From the NCBI GenBank assembly GCA_021399405.1, contig JAAFKL010000268.1:1-26338 (forward strand): a DNA stretch of 26,338 nucleotides. Reading direction: 5' to 3'. This document shows, piece by piece, positions 16,751-23,935 of this stretch. Under the pieces are notes generated by a model that searched no databases, was not told the origin of the DNA, and saw only the letters and a program-made list of their open reading frames with translations. Origin of the DNA: Candidatus Heimdallarchaeota archaeon. Lineage in GTDB: Archaea; Asgardarchaeota; Heimdallarchaeia; Heimdallarchaeales; Kariarchaeaceae. Position 1 is the stretch's first letter, and every line of letters starts with the position of its first letter. Made by a program: the position numbers and the translations under genes.

Positions 16751-17617
16751 TTGAATCCATATCTAGGTATCTTAGGTGATCCCGCAAAAATTGAAAAATA
16801 TTCTGAAGAATTCTACCAAATTCTTAAATCTGAATATGCAAATAATGTATTCCACCTTATCGGTGCTTCTGAATATAATGTAACAAAACAAGATTATCAG
16901 GATATGTATAATCGATTCGAATTAACGTTAAAAAATCAATCATTTGATAAGTTTGAATTATTTGGAAAATATGAAGGTGCCACTAAGTTTAATGGAAGAA
17001 TTGGTCTTTTTCCTTCACACCAAAATCAATTGATAAAAGGCCCAAGCTTCATATTTGCCCCATACCCCGCAAATTCCCAATCTCGATTTTTAAAGCTCAA
17101 GGCTAAATTCATGATTTCCTTATTTCAAAGATTTTCAAAGCATAATATTATTAAAATAGCTTATTTTCCATTAGGAGGTAAAGCTGCAGAACGAACAAAA
17201 TCACCACTTAAAATTAATTTTGAATTATTAACAGATAATTTTCATAATGCTATAAGGGATAAATGGTTTGATTGGACATATTTGGAGGCAGGCTCAGGTG
17301 AATTACATATAGATCCTGATACTTTGCGATCTATTTTTTCAAACAATAGATTGAAAAAAATAAATTCAAATAATGTAAAACATAAAACAAAAGGTAGTGA
17401 TGTTCAAAGAATAATTTTACCAAATAGCATTTATGGGGGAGGAATTACCTCAACATCAATATTACGTCAAATATTGGAACCTAAAGGCTCAGAACCAATA
17501 ATTATACCTGAAAGTGTGATTATTGGGAATGTCTCTGAAGAAAATATTTCAACAACTTACCAAATCATTGAGGTTTTTGAAGAATTGAATGCATTACCGA
17601 CGATGAAAATCGCTTAG
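16751..17617 (+). CDS. Divergent geranylgeranylglyceryl phosphate synthase (GGGPS/PcrB) family protein
   Basis: This protein of 288 residues has a TTG start at 16751. It follows the GGGPS TIM-barrel layout: YLGILGDPAKIE (4-15, like HFTLIDPDK), VFHLIGASEYNVT (33-45, like the IGGS strand), RIGLFPSHQNQLIKGPSFIFAPYPANSQSRF (83-113, like FPG..ISP.ADA..F.S.LNS), IAYFPLGGKA (136-145) and the signature YLEAGSGE (177-184). IYGGGITSTSILRQIL (227-242) and ESVIIGN (254-260) bind phosphate in the family. GGGPS joins sn-glycerol-1-phosphate to geranylgeranyl-PP, the first committed step to archaeal ether lipids. The N-terminal motif and the long loop at about 198-218 are unusual, so a paralogue with another substrate is possible. 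It is convergent with the OST3/6-like gene. Confidence 0.8.
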   Translation: MNPYLGILGDPAKIEKYSEEFYQILKSEYANNVFHLIGASEYNVTKQDYQDMYNRFELTLKNQSFDKFELFGKYEGATKFNGRIGLFPSHQNQLIKGPSFIFAPYPANSQSRFLKLKAKFMISLFQRFSKHNIIKIAYFPLGGKAAERTKSPLKINFELLTDNFHNAIRDKWFDWTYLEAGSGELHIDPDTLRSIFSNNRLKKINSNNVKHKTKGSDVQRIILPNSIYGGGITSTSILRQILEPKGSEPIIIPESVIIGNVSEENISTTYQIIEVFEELNALPTMKIA

Positions 17618-17624
17618 TTCTAAT

Positions 17625-18059
17625 TTATCTACCTGTTTTTTTGTTGAACATGCTTTGAAGTGTTATGAATGCGACTATTATCATAATAAAACCCAAAGCT
17701 TGGAAATAAGTTGCCCTACTTGGATTGTGTGGATCTGTAGTTGCTTGACTAAGGAGATATAATCCTCCTGCTCCAATAAACATTACTAATGCTGCGACAA
17801 TCCCTTCAATTAAGAATTGACGATCTTGATCTGGCCAAATAAGGACTGGATTTCCTTCTGCATCTGCACCACGGGCAAAGGGTTCTTCCACTAAGTCATA
17901 AACTCCACCAGCAAAAATATAAAACACACTGGCAAATATACTAAAGTATACAAATGAAATCGGGATTCTTGTGGGAATCGAAAATTTTAATTTGTAAAAT
18001 ATAAAGTTTGGTCTATTTAATCCTGGTATCCAAGGCAATTTCAAACTTTCATCCGACAT
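17625..18059 (-). CDS. OST3/OST6-like membrane protein (oligosaccharyltransferase subunit homologue)
   Basis: The ATG at 18059 gives 144 residues; an in-frame ATG at 18071 has a poorer distance to the upstream AT-rich box, and GGAG lies just before 18059. Three membrane segments are at about 35-58, 85-110 and 118-138. The stretch GGVYDLVEEPF...DRQFLIEGIVAALVMFIGAGGLYLLSQATTD followed by GFIMIIVAFITLQSMFNKK aligns by eye with the C-terminal membrane part of human TUSC3/MAGT1 (GYMWNHIRGPP...[25 protein letters not shown]...). The thioredoxin domain of eukaryotic OST3/6 is absent. OST3/6 stabilises the STT3 complex that N-glycosylates proteins. Such homologues are reported as eukaryotic signature proteins in Asgard archaea. 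No STT3 gene is in the window. Confidence 0.8.
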   Translation of the reverse strand: MSDESLKLPWIPGLNRPNFIFYKLKFSIPTRIPISFVYFSIFASVFYIFAGGVYDLVEEPFARGADAEGNPVLIWPDQDRQFLIEGIVAALVMFIGAGGLYLLSQATTDPHNPSRATYFQALGFIMIIVAFITLQSMFNKKTGR

Positions 18060-18131
18060 TACAATCTCCATTTCTCAAACCTAAATTAAAATGTTCAGCT
18101 AGTTTACAAGTATATCTGAAAAAAATCCTCT

Positions 18132-18731
18132 TTAAATTATAAAGCCTCTCCTTTTTGCAATTCTTATTGCTGATTGTTCATGGGATGTAAGAGTACTAAT
18201 TATTTTTTTTGAAGTATTTTTTTCGTCTACGATTTGCAATTCAATGCGAGAAGGAAGAGTTTTTTTTAATAATTCAACAATTTCCTTGTTATTTTTACCT
18301 CCTCCATTACCAATACGGACGATTGCTTGACTTTTATTTAATTCTTTCAACTTAATTTTTATCCATGAAATTAGTTTTACTTTTGAATAAAAAACGGTAG
18401 AATCAACTAAAACACGATTCATAATGATACAAACTCCCGAAGTATTGCCGGGGTCAATACCGATAACACATTCCAAATTACCAGAGTCTTGATTTAAGGC
18501 ATTTAGTACTCCTGTTTTCAATTGAAAAATCGTATTTTTTGGATTTAACTCGATAACTTTTGGATGATTAATTTTTGATGTTTCATAAATTGAACAGAAG
18601 ACGATATCATATTTGAGTAAATTCCCATTATTGGGTTTTAGGTGAACAAAATTAAAATCTTCAATGAATGCTTTTCTTAACTTAAAAGCTAATTTGAAAT
18701 CTGAAGATGCCAAAATGATAGAATTCTGCAA
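18132..18731 (-). CDS. RuvC-like RNase H-fold protein
   Basis: This protein of 199 residues has a TTG start at 18731, about 22 bases from a TATTATGATT box, so probably leaderless. Residues 1-75 are a small alpha/beta domain. Residues 88-199 look like a RuvC/RNase H fold: first strand with catalytic-type Asp ECVIGIDPGNTSGV (87-100), then VRIGNGGGKNNKEIV and IELQIVDEKNTSKK, ending LTSHEQSAIRIAKRRG (181-196), where the family has a C-terminal acidic helix (often HxxDA); here it is His-Glu. It resembles the nuclease half of archaeal COG2433/DUF460-type proteins. Nuclease activity is inferred only. It is divergent from the RecA-fold-like gene (78-base spacer). Confidence 0.65.
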   Translation of the reverse strand: MQNSIILASSDFKLAFKLRKAFIEDFNFVHLKPNNGNLLKYDIVFCSIYETSKINHPKVIELNPKNTIFQLKTGVLNALNQDSGNLECVIGIDPGNTSGVCIIMNRVLVDSTVFYSKVKLISWIKIKLKELNKSQAIVRIGNGGGKNNKEIVELLKKTLPSRIELQIVDEKNTSKKIISTLTSHEQSAIRIAKRRGFII

Positions 18732-18809
18732 TCATAAGTAGTCAATAAATCATAATACTTCACTATTTCTTATAGCTGTAATAATAAAGATCAAAATATC
18801 TAAAAATAG

Positions 18810-19370
18810 GTGGTTAAGGTTTCTGAAGTGAGCTTTCTTGAAGGTAATGAAATCAAGATACTTTTCAGTAGAGAATTTGGAATAATGAAACCTTTGTTGG
18901 ATACTCTCTTTAGCAAACTGAATGAAAATGGTCAAATAATTCTTATTGACCCAAAACGCTCCTGGAACATCGGCCTATCAGGAGAACGTGTTCGAATTTT
19001 CCAGCCAAGGAACTTAAATGAATTCGTGACCACAATTTCAGATCTGAATAATTATATTTCTCCTCGATTAAATTCCATAATAATTAATGATCTTCACTAT
19101 TTTCTTCGTGATTATAGGGGAAAATCAACAAAAAATGTTGTTATCAACAATAGAATTCTTGCAATTTGTCTCTCTTTGTTAAAAAAAATCGCTGCAGTTG
19201 GAGTTGATATTATAGGTTTGACCTATGAAAATCCGATAAAGAGAAATTTACCATTGTCTCATAAAATTATTAACTATTATGGTTGCGATATATATCAAAT
19301 TGAGAACTTTCTTAATAATCGATTTAAAATTAGGAAAGATAATTTAGAGCCATTCTACTTTCCTAAATAA
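18810..19370 (+). CDS. Uncharacterised protein, possible degenerate RecA/RadB-like fold
   Basis: This protein of 186 residues has a GTG start at 18810, about 25 bases after an AATAATAAAG box. It begins like the strand-helix-strand core of RecA/KaiC-type domains (NGQIILIDPKRSWN; later SIIINDLHYFLRDY, similar in position to a Walker B strand, and IAAVGVDIIGLTYENP), but no Walker A GxxxxGKT is present. If the fold is right it cannot bind ATP in the usual way. It is divergent from the RuvC-like gene, which suggests a shared role in DNA metabolism (inference only). Its last codons overlap the convergent Nog1-like gene by 8 bases (19363-19370). Confidence 0.5.
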   Translation: MVKVSEVSFLEGNEIKILFSREFGIMKPLLDTLFSKLNENGQIILIDPKRSWNIGLSGERVRIFQPRNLNEFVTTISDLNNYISPRLNSIIINDLHYFLRDYRGKSTKNVVINNRILAICLSLLKKIAAVGVDIIGLTYENPIKRNLPLSHKIINYYGCDIYQIENFLNNRFKIRKDNLEPFYFPK

Positions 19371-20493
19371 ACATCTCATCATCCATTTCATCAAATGTTA
19401 GCTGATCATCAGCAATTTTTATTGAACTTGCTTGTTTGAATTTAGAACTGTGAAGAATTTCATTTTTTACTTTGTCTTCAATAAAATTTATCAAATCACT
19501 GACTCCTTCTACTTCTAGTGTATGGATGCTCCAAACATCATTTGTGGAATTAACAATTTTTTGTTTTACCAATTCTTCTTTAATCTCCATAATTTGATCA
19601 TTAGACAGTAAATCTGATTTTGCGATTACTGGCAAAAATGAAGAAGCAGGATAGAATTTATTTATTTCTTTGAACAAATTTATTTGATCCTGTAGACTAT
19701 GAGCCGAGAATTTCGTCACATCAAATAAGAATATCAGAATATCTGCAAGATGCTTAAAAACAGCCAAAGCGTGTAGCTCGATTGAATTTCTTTCATTTAG
19801 TGGTCTATCTAATAATCCAGGTGTATCTACGAATTGCACTGATACAAATCCGAATTTTCTATGACCAAAAATTATTTTTTTCGTAGTAAAGGGATAGCTC
19901 GCTATTTCTGGTTTTCCAGATGTAGTTAATCTTATGAACGATGATTTCCCGGTATTAGGGAATCCACACATAACAACTGTCGGATCGTAAGGGTTAAAGC
20001 CTGGTAAAAGCTTTAATTGCTCAGAAGCTTGACTTAAAAATATTAAACTTGATTTAATGCGTTTAACCATACTCGAGAATCTTGCAAAAGCAATTTTACG
20101 CTGTTGCTTTACTTCTACCTTTGATTTTTTAACCATAATTTTATCTTTTATTTCTTCTTCTAAATCCCTAATATTGTTAACTACTCCGAATATCCTTCCA
20201 AGACTTCTTCTTAGATCATCGACATCAGTTACAATACTGGCGAGTTCAAGATAAAATGGATGGATTAAGTTCAAGGAAGGAAAGTTTGTTACTATGTTTT
20301 CTAGATTATTTACAAGAACATTTGCGGCAGTATTAATCCGATTTAACTCATATGTCTTAATCCTCCCGAGTGGATCTTGTCTTGACACCGGAGGTTTAAT
20401 TTTCATAGCCTTATTGAAGGAGGAATCAATTAATTCATCAAAACTTCGAATTTTTTTTATCTGACTGAAAGGATTTCCTACTTCATCCATCAT
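19363..20493 (-). CDS. Nog1-like GTPase (OBG/Drg-related)
   Basis: The ATG at 20493 gives 376 residues. An ATG at 20508 is also in frame, but an AAATATATAG box at about 20517-20526 leaves only about 12 bases to it and 25-30 to 20493. The N-terminal helical domain (NPF..I.....DELIDSSFNKA; PFYLELASIVTDVDDLRRSLGRI) is the NOG1 N-terminal bundle. The GTPase core has G1 GFPNTGKSS, YPFTTK as G2, and DTPGLLDRPLNERNSIE as G3. G4 is AKSD, not NKxD, so the guanine-contacting Asn is Ala. Eukaryotic NOG1 matures the 60S subunit; archaeal versions are thought to act on the large ribosomal subunit. Family confidence is high; nucleotide specificity is open because of G4. Confidence 0.9.
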   Translation of the reverse strand: MMDEVGNPFSQIKKIRSFDELIDSSFNKAMKIKPPVSRQDPLGRIKTYELNRINTAANVLVNNLENIVTNFPSLNLIHPFYLELASIVTDVDDLRRSLGRIFGVVNNIRDLEEEIKDKIMVKKSKVEVKQQRKIAFARFSSMVKRIKSSLIFLSQASEQLKLLPGFNPYDPTVVMCGFPNTGKSSFIRLTTSGKPEIASYPFTTKKIIFGHRKFGFVSVQFVDTPGLLDRPLNERNSIELHALAVFKHLADILIFLFDVTKFSAHSLQDQINLFKEINKFYPASSFLPVIAKSDLLSNDQIMEIKEELVKQKIVNSTNDVWSIHTLEVEGVSDLINFIEDKVKNEILHSSKFKQASSIKIADDQLTFDEMDDEMFI

Positions 20494-20592
20494 CAATAAT
20501 TCCCACATTAGATCTATATATTTGTTAATCGGTTAAAAACAAGAAAACATGATACGAAAATAACATTTGTTTTTGAGACAATTGTGCATGGT

Positions 20593-21961
20593 ATCATCTA
20601 AATTGTTCGTACAATATTTTAAACGCTGAAATTAACTAATCTCAGACGATCTGGCGAGATGATGTCGCCGCTACTCCATTTAGATCTATTGGATAAACTA
20701 TCTGGAGCTACTTTTCTCATTATATTAATCGCTCCATTAATATCTGCATTTAGCTGTAGATTACAATTGTCACACTTGTACAAACCACGTTTTATTCGAT
20801 TTGCTTTTCTGATTAGACCACAACCTGAACAGGTTTGTGAGGTATATGCTTCATCCACAAATTCCACATTTATCCCTTACAATTCTCCTTTGCTTTGCAA
20901 ATTCATCTTGAATTTACCAAAAGGTATCTGTTGGAATTGTTGTGCTGTTTTCTTTCTCATTTTCAATCCACGTTTCATATCCTCCCAATCACCCATCACA
21001 ATATTACCTATTTTGTGGTCAATACAATGTCTGATGATTGTATTTACACTATGTGCAATATAATTTCTCATTACATTGTATCGTTTGACTCCAAGATTGG
21101 TCATCTTCTTGCCCCATTCTATCTCCTGCTTATCATATTGGCTCTGTAATTTTGCTCGTTTCTTATTCCACCAGCGATTGTATGATTTAATTCCTCGTCC
21201 TTCAATAATAAAGGCAGTCTCTCTGGTAGTAATTGCTGTTGCAAAATTATCCAAACCCAAATCAATCGATAAATACTGAGTATAATCAAATTTTGGGATT
21301 TTAATTTTTGGTTCATAAACAAATTCTATCTCAAAATAGTCCCCCTTGTATCGAGGTACTATTCTGACCATATTGATCAGTTTGTCTCGTATGTTCGGAG
21401 GGATGGTTACCCATACATATCTTACTCCCATACTCAATTTACCTCTTTTACCCAGACTTAGTCTTAATTGATCCCCTTCTCGTTTGATCTGTCTCGGTAT
21501 AAATTGAGCGACAAAATATCCATCCTTTGCCAAGTACGAAGGAGGATTAACTTCCTCGTCGTATTCTCCTTTCTTTTTCAATTGTAGTAATTCAAAAAAT
21601 GAGGCATAACTCTGTCTCAGTGTCCTTATGGTTAATTGCGCATTATCCGAATGTAGTTGAGTATAGGTAATATGAGATTTTATTTGATTGAATAACTGTT
21701 TTATTGTTAGGTATTTACCAGTGAGATCAAAATGTGTCTTGATGAGGTATAATGCACTGTTGTACAGATTTTTACATTTGTGACTCAACCATTTCAAAAT
21801 TTGATAACTTTGAATATTTGGTCGCAAATGGTTTTTCTGAACAATAAAAGACATGTGTTATTCAATAATATCTAGGGAATAAAAGTATTTGAATCTTTAG
21901 AGAACATTTTATCAGTAGTAGACCGAAAGTAATAATGGAAAAAATGTACGGACAAAATTTA
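20593..21961 (-). mobile_element. IS200/IS605-family element, TnpB-only (IS1341-like), copy 2 (inverted)
   Basis: This copy lies opposite to copy 1 and is highly similar over its full length. Similarity ends at the sequence TTTAGATGAT on the right (20593 side) and near 21961 on the left. The right-end hairpin is ATTGT-ACGA-ACAAT. The left-end inverted repeat is less perfect than in copy 1. No TnpA. The left end directly abuts the start codon of the phosphoglucose/phosphomannose isomerase gene (21964), and both copies have the palindrome TCATGA next to this end. Confidence 0.83.
20619..21854 (-). pseudogene. tnpB: tnpB copy 2, interrupted by in-frame TAA
   Basis: Read on the minus strand from ATG 21854, the frame is intact to a TAA at 20877-20879. 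It then continues in the same frame to the stop near 20619. The homologous codon in copy 1 is TAT (Tyr, GELYGINV), so one base change made the stop. The truncated product (325 residues) keeps RuvC-I Asp (SIDLGLDNFATA) and the RuvC-II region (GDWEDMKRG), but loses the CSGCG...CDNC zinc finger and RuvC-III Asp (ADINGAINIMRK). It retains three residues lost in copy 1 and Trp where copy 1 has TAG, so an intact parent can be reconstructed from the two. Confidence 0.88.
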
Positions 21962-21963
21962 TC

Positions 21964-22953
21964 ATGAAACAGAATTTGGATGAATTTAAATCTCAGATTG
22001 AAGGATTCGGAAAGCTCTTCCTTGAAGCGTATGACGAAACAACCCAACTTTCTCCAAAAGATAAAAATATCATCATTTGTGGGATGGGAGGATCTGGAAT
22101 AACAGCAAATTATGTTAAATCACTAGCTAATCACTTTCAATCAAAAAAACAAATTGTAGTTTGGAAAGAATATGAATTACCTTCCTATATCACTGATGAG
22201 TGGTTTGCTCTTGTCATTAGCTATTCAGGAAATACCGAAGAAACTATCGCTATGACTTCTGAACTAATAAAAAAGGGTGTAGAAACTCAGATAATGACCT
22301 CGGGGGGACAGTTAATGGAAATGGCAAAGACTGCTGACATTTTAATGCATAAAATTAACAAGGGATATCAACCTAGGTATGCCTTACCTATGATTCTAGG
22401 GAAAACAATTAAATTATTCACACAAGAGCTGGGATTTGATGTGATTACAAAAATCCAAAGAGAAGAGATTCTAAATTTTACTATTTTGGAAAATCAACAA
22501 ATTTGGATAAACGTGATGAAATCATGTAAGTCCAAAAAAATTGTTATACTATCAGATAACCTTTTTAGCCCAGTCGCACTTAGATTCAGATGTCAATTAA
22601 ATGAGAATTCAAAATTAATTGCACAGAATTATATTTTACCAGAATTCAATCATAATGCAATAGTTGGACTTGAAACAATTCATGAAAATGATTATGTTTT
22701 CTTTATAATTTCTAATGAAGCATATGAGCACAAAAGGACACGAATTCAAAGAAATTTTGTCGAGGATTATTTGAGGGGAAAAAATGTTGAAGTAATAAAT
22801 ATTAATATGAATTATACCGATCTAATAATCCACATATTATCGATTACAAGAAATCTTGATTTCATCTCATTTTTAATAGCACAAGATATGGGGACAGATC
22901 CAATCAAAGTTGAGTCAATTTCTCAATTAAAATCAAAACTTCAAGAGATTTAA
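21964..22953 (+). CDS. Bifunctional phosphoglucose/phosphomannose isomerase
   Basis: This protein of 329 residues starts at ATG 21964. The SIS-domain motifs of the archaeal bifunctional PGI/PMI family are visible: IIICGMGGSGITANYV (36-51), VISYSGNTEET (84-94), TSGGQLMEMAK, and PEFNHNAIVGLE (about 226-237), which holds the conserved Glu-x-x-His active-site pair. The enzyme interconverts glucose-6-phosphate and mannose-6-phosphate with fructose-6-phosphate, linking glycolysis or gluconeogenesis to sugar donors for glycans. Length fits the family. The start codon sits within a few bases of the left end of TnpB element copy 2, so the native promoter has probably been replaced or displaced by element DNA. 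Confidence 0.93.
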   Translation: MKQNLDEFKSQIEGFGKLFLEAYDETTQLSPKDKNIIICGMGGSGITANYVKSLANHFQSKKQIVVWKEYELPSYITDEWFALVISYSGNTEETIAMTSELIKKGVETQIMTSGGQLMEMAKTADILMHKINKGYQPRYALPMILGKTIKLFTQELGFDVITKIQREEILNFTILENQQIWINVMKSCKSKKIVILSDNLFSPVALRFRCQLNENSKLIAQNYILPEFNHNAIVGLETIHENDYVFFIISNEAYEHKRTRIQRNFVEDYLRGKNVEVININMNYTDLIIHILSITRNLDFISFLIAQDMGTDPIKVESISQLKSKLQEI

Positions 22954-23077
22954 CTAAATATTTGAATAAATTTCAAACGCGCATTTAATCTAGTCTATGA
23001 TACTAGAAAGTAAGTCATAAGAACGAATATTTAAGAGCAAATGCATTCTTCCCCAAAATGCATATACGGGATATAAA
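22954..23077. promoter_or_regulatory. Spacer before the Nuo/Fpo-like operon
   Basis: It holds an inverted repeat TCTAGT-ctatgat-ACTAGA at about 22988-23006, a possible terminator or operator, and an AATATTTAAG TATA-like box at about 23027-23036 that would start transcription about 20 bases before the ATG at 23078. A repeated ATGCAT flanks the predicted start region. Confidence 0.4.
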
Positions 23078-23467
23078 ATGGCCGAACAGTTAATTCTCGA
23101 ACAATATTTATCAGTTTTTGTACTCTTAGTTCTAGGAGTAATGACGGTAATGATTTTCGTAGTACTCAATAAATTATTAGCACCCAAAAGGGATAGAAAA
23201 TATAATATTGAAGGATTGAGTGCATTTGTTGCATATGAATGTGGAGAAATTCCAATTGGTGATGCACATACAAGATTTAATTTTCAATATTATGTCTTTG
23301 CACTCGTCTTCGTCGTATTTGATGTAGTTTCATCTTTTCTCTTGGCTTGGGCTTTAGTAATTGGTGATTTAAAATTAGAAGGCATGTTAACAGCTTTTGC
23401 CTTCCTTGCTATTCTTTCAATTGGTTTTATTTATTGGTGGAAACGCGATGCATTGAGGTGGATGTAG
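23078..23467 (+). CDS. nuoA: NADH/F420H2 dehydrogenase-like subunit A (NuoA/FpoA)
   Basis: This membrane subunit has 129 residues and three helices (about 10-32, 70-93, 102-120). The conserved loop between the first two is present: KYNIEGLSAFVAYECGEIPIGDAHTRFNFQYY, with the family motif YECG. In the second helix, where NuoA normally has FD(V/I)E...PWA, this protein has FDVVSSFLLAWA: the conserved intramembrane Glu is Val and Pro is Ala. NuoA forms part of the quinone-channel and E-channel region of complex I. It is the first gene of a tight A-C-D operon (3 bases to the next start). NuoB, usually second, is absent. Confidence 0.9.
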   Translation: MAEQLILEQYLSVFVLLVLGVMTVMIFVVLNKLLAPKRDRKYNIEGLSAFVAYECGEIPIGDAHTRFNFQYYVFALVFVVFDVVSSFLLAWALVIGDLKLEGMLTAFAFLAILSIGFIYWWKRDALRWM

Positions 23468-23470
23468 AAT

Positions 23471-23935
23471 ATGGATATCAAAGAGTTAGAAAAGAAGATT
23501 AAATCTGAATTCAGCGATGTTGAACTCAAATCGGATCCAGAAGCTAGATTAAATGTTTCAGTAGATAAAACTAAGTTACTTGAGGTAGCAAATTATCTAA
23601 AACATGAATTAGGGTTTACTCATCCCAATATGTGTACAGGTACTGATAACAAAGATCATATTGAGGTACTCTGGCATCTTGGAAATGTAATTGACGAAAT
23701 AATTATTGTTTTACGTACGAAAACTGATCGTGATGGATCAGATGTACCATCCCTCACCCCAGTTTGGAAAGGAATGAATTGGCATGAAAGAGAAACGTTT
23801 GACTTAGTCGGAGTAAATTTTATTGATCACCCAGACCTCAGAAGATTATTATTACCAGATAACTGGGAAGGTCATCCACTTAGAGAAGACTATGTATATC
23901 GAAAACCAAATTATAGAAAATTGGAGGATCTCTAA
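23471..23935 (+). CDS. nuoC: NADH/F420H2 dehydrogenase-like subunit C (NuoC/FpoC)
   Basis: This protein of 154 residues starts 3 bases after nuoA and shares one base with nuoD (TAATG). The N-terminal alpha/beta part (NYLKHELGFTHPNMCTGTDNKDHIEVLWHLGN) is followed by the 30-kDa-subunit signature WHERETFDLVGVNFIDHPDLRRLLLPDNWEGHPLREDY. NuoC is a peripheral-arm structural subunit that packs against NuoD near the quinone site and carries no cofactor. It is not fused to nuoD, unlike some bacterial forms. Confidence 0.95.
   Translation: MDIKELEKKIKSEFSDVELKSDPEARLNVSVDKTKLLEVANYLKHELGFTHPNMCTGTDNKDHIEVLWHLGNVIDEIIIVLRTKTDRDGSDVPSLTPVWKGMNWHERETFDLVGVNFIDHPDLRRLLLPDNWEGHPLREDYVYRKPNYRKLEDL

Noticed and set aside
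20659..21322. Plus-strand ORFs within TnpB copy 2
   Set aside because: They are antisense shadows of the tnpB frame, and equivalent shadows occur in copy 1.
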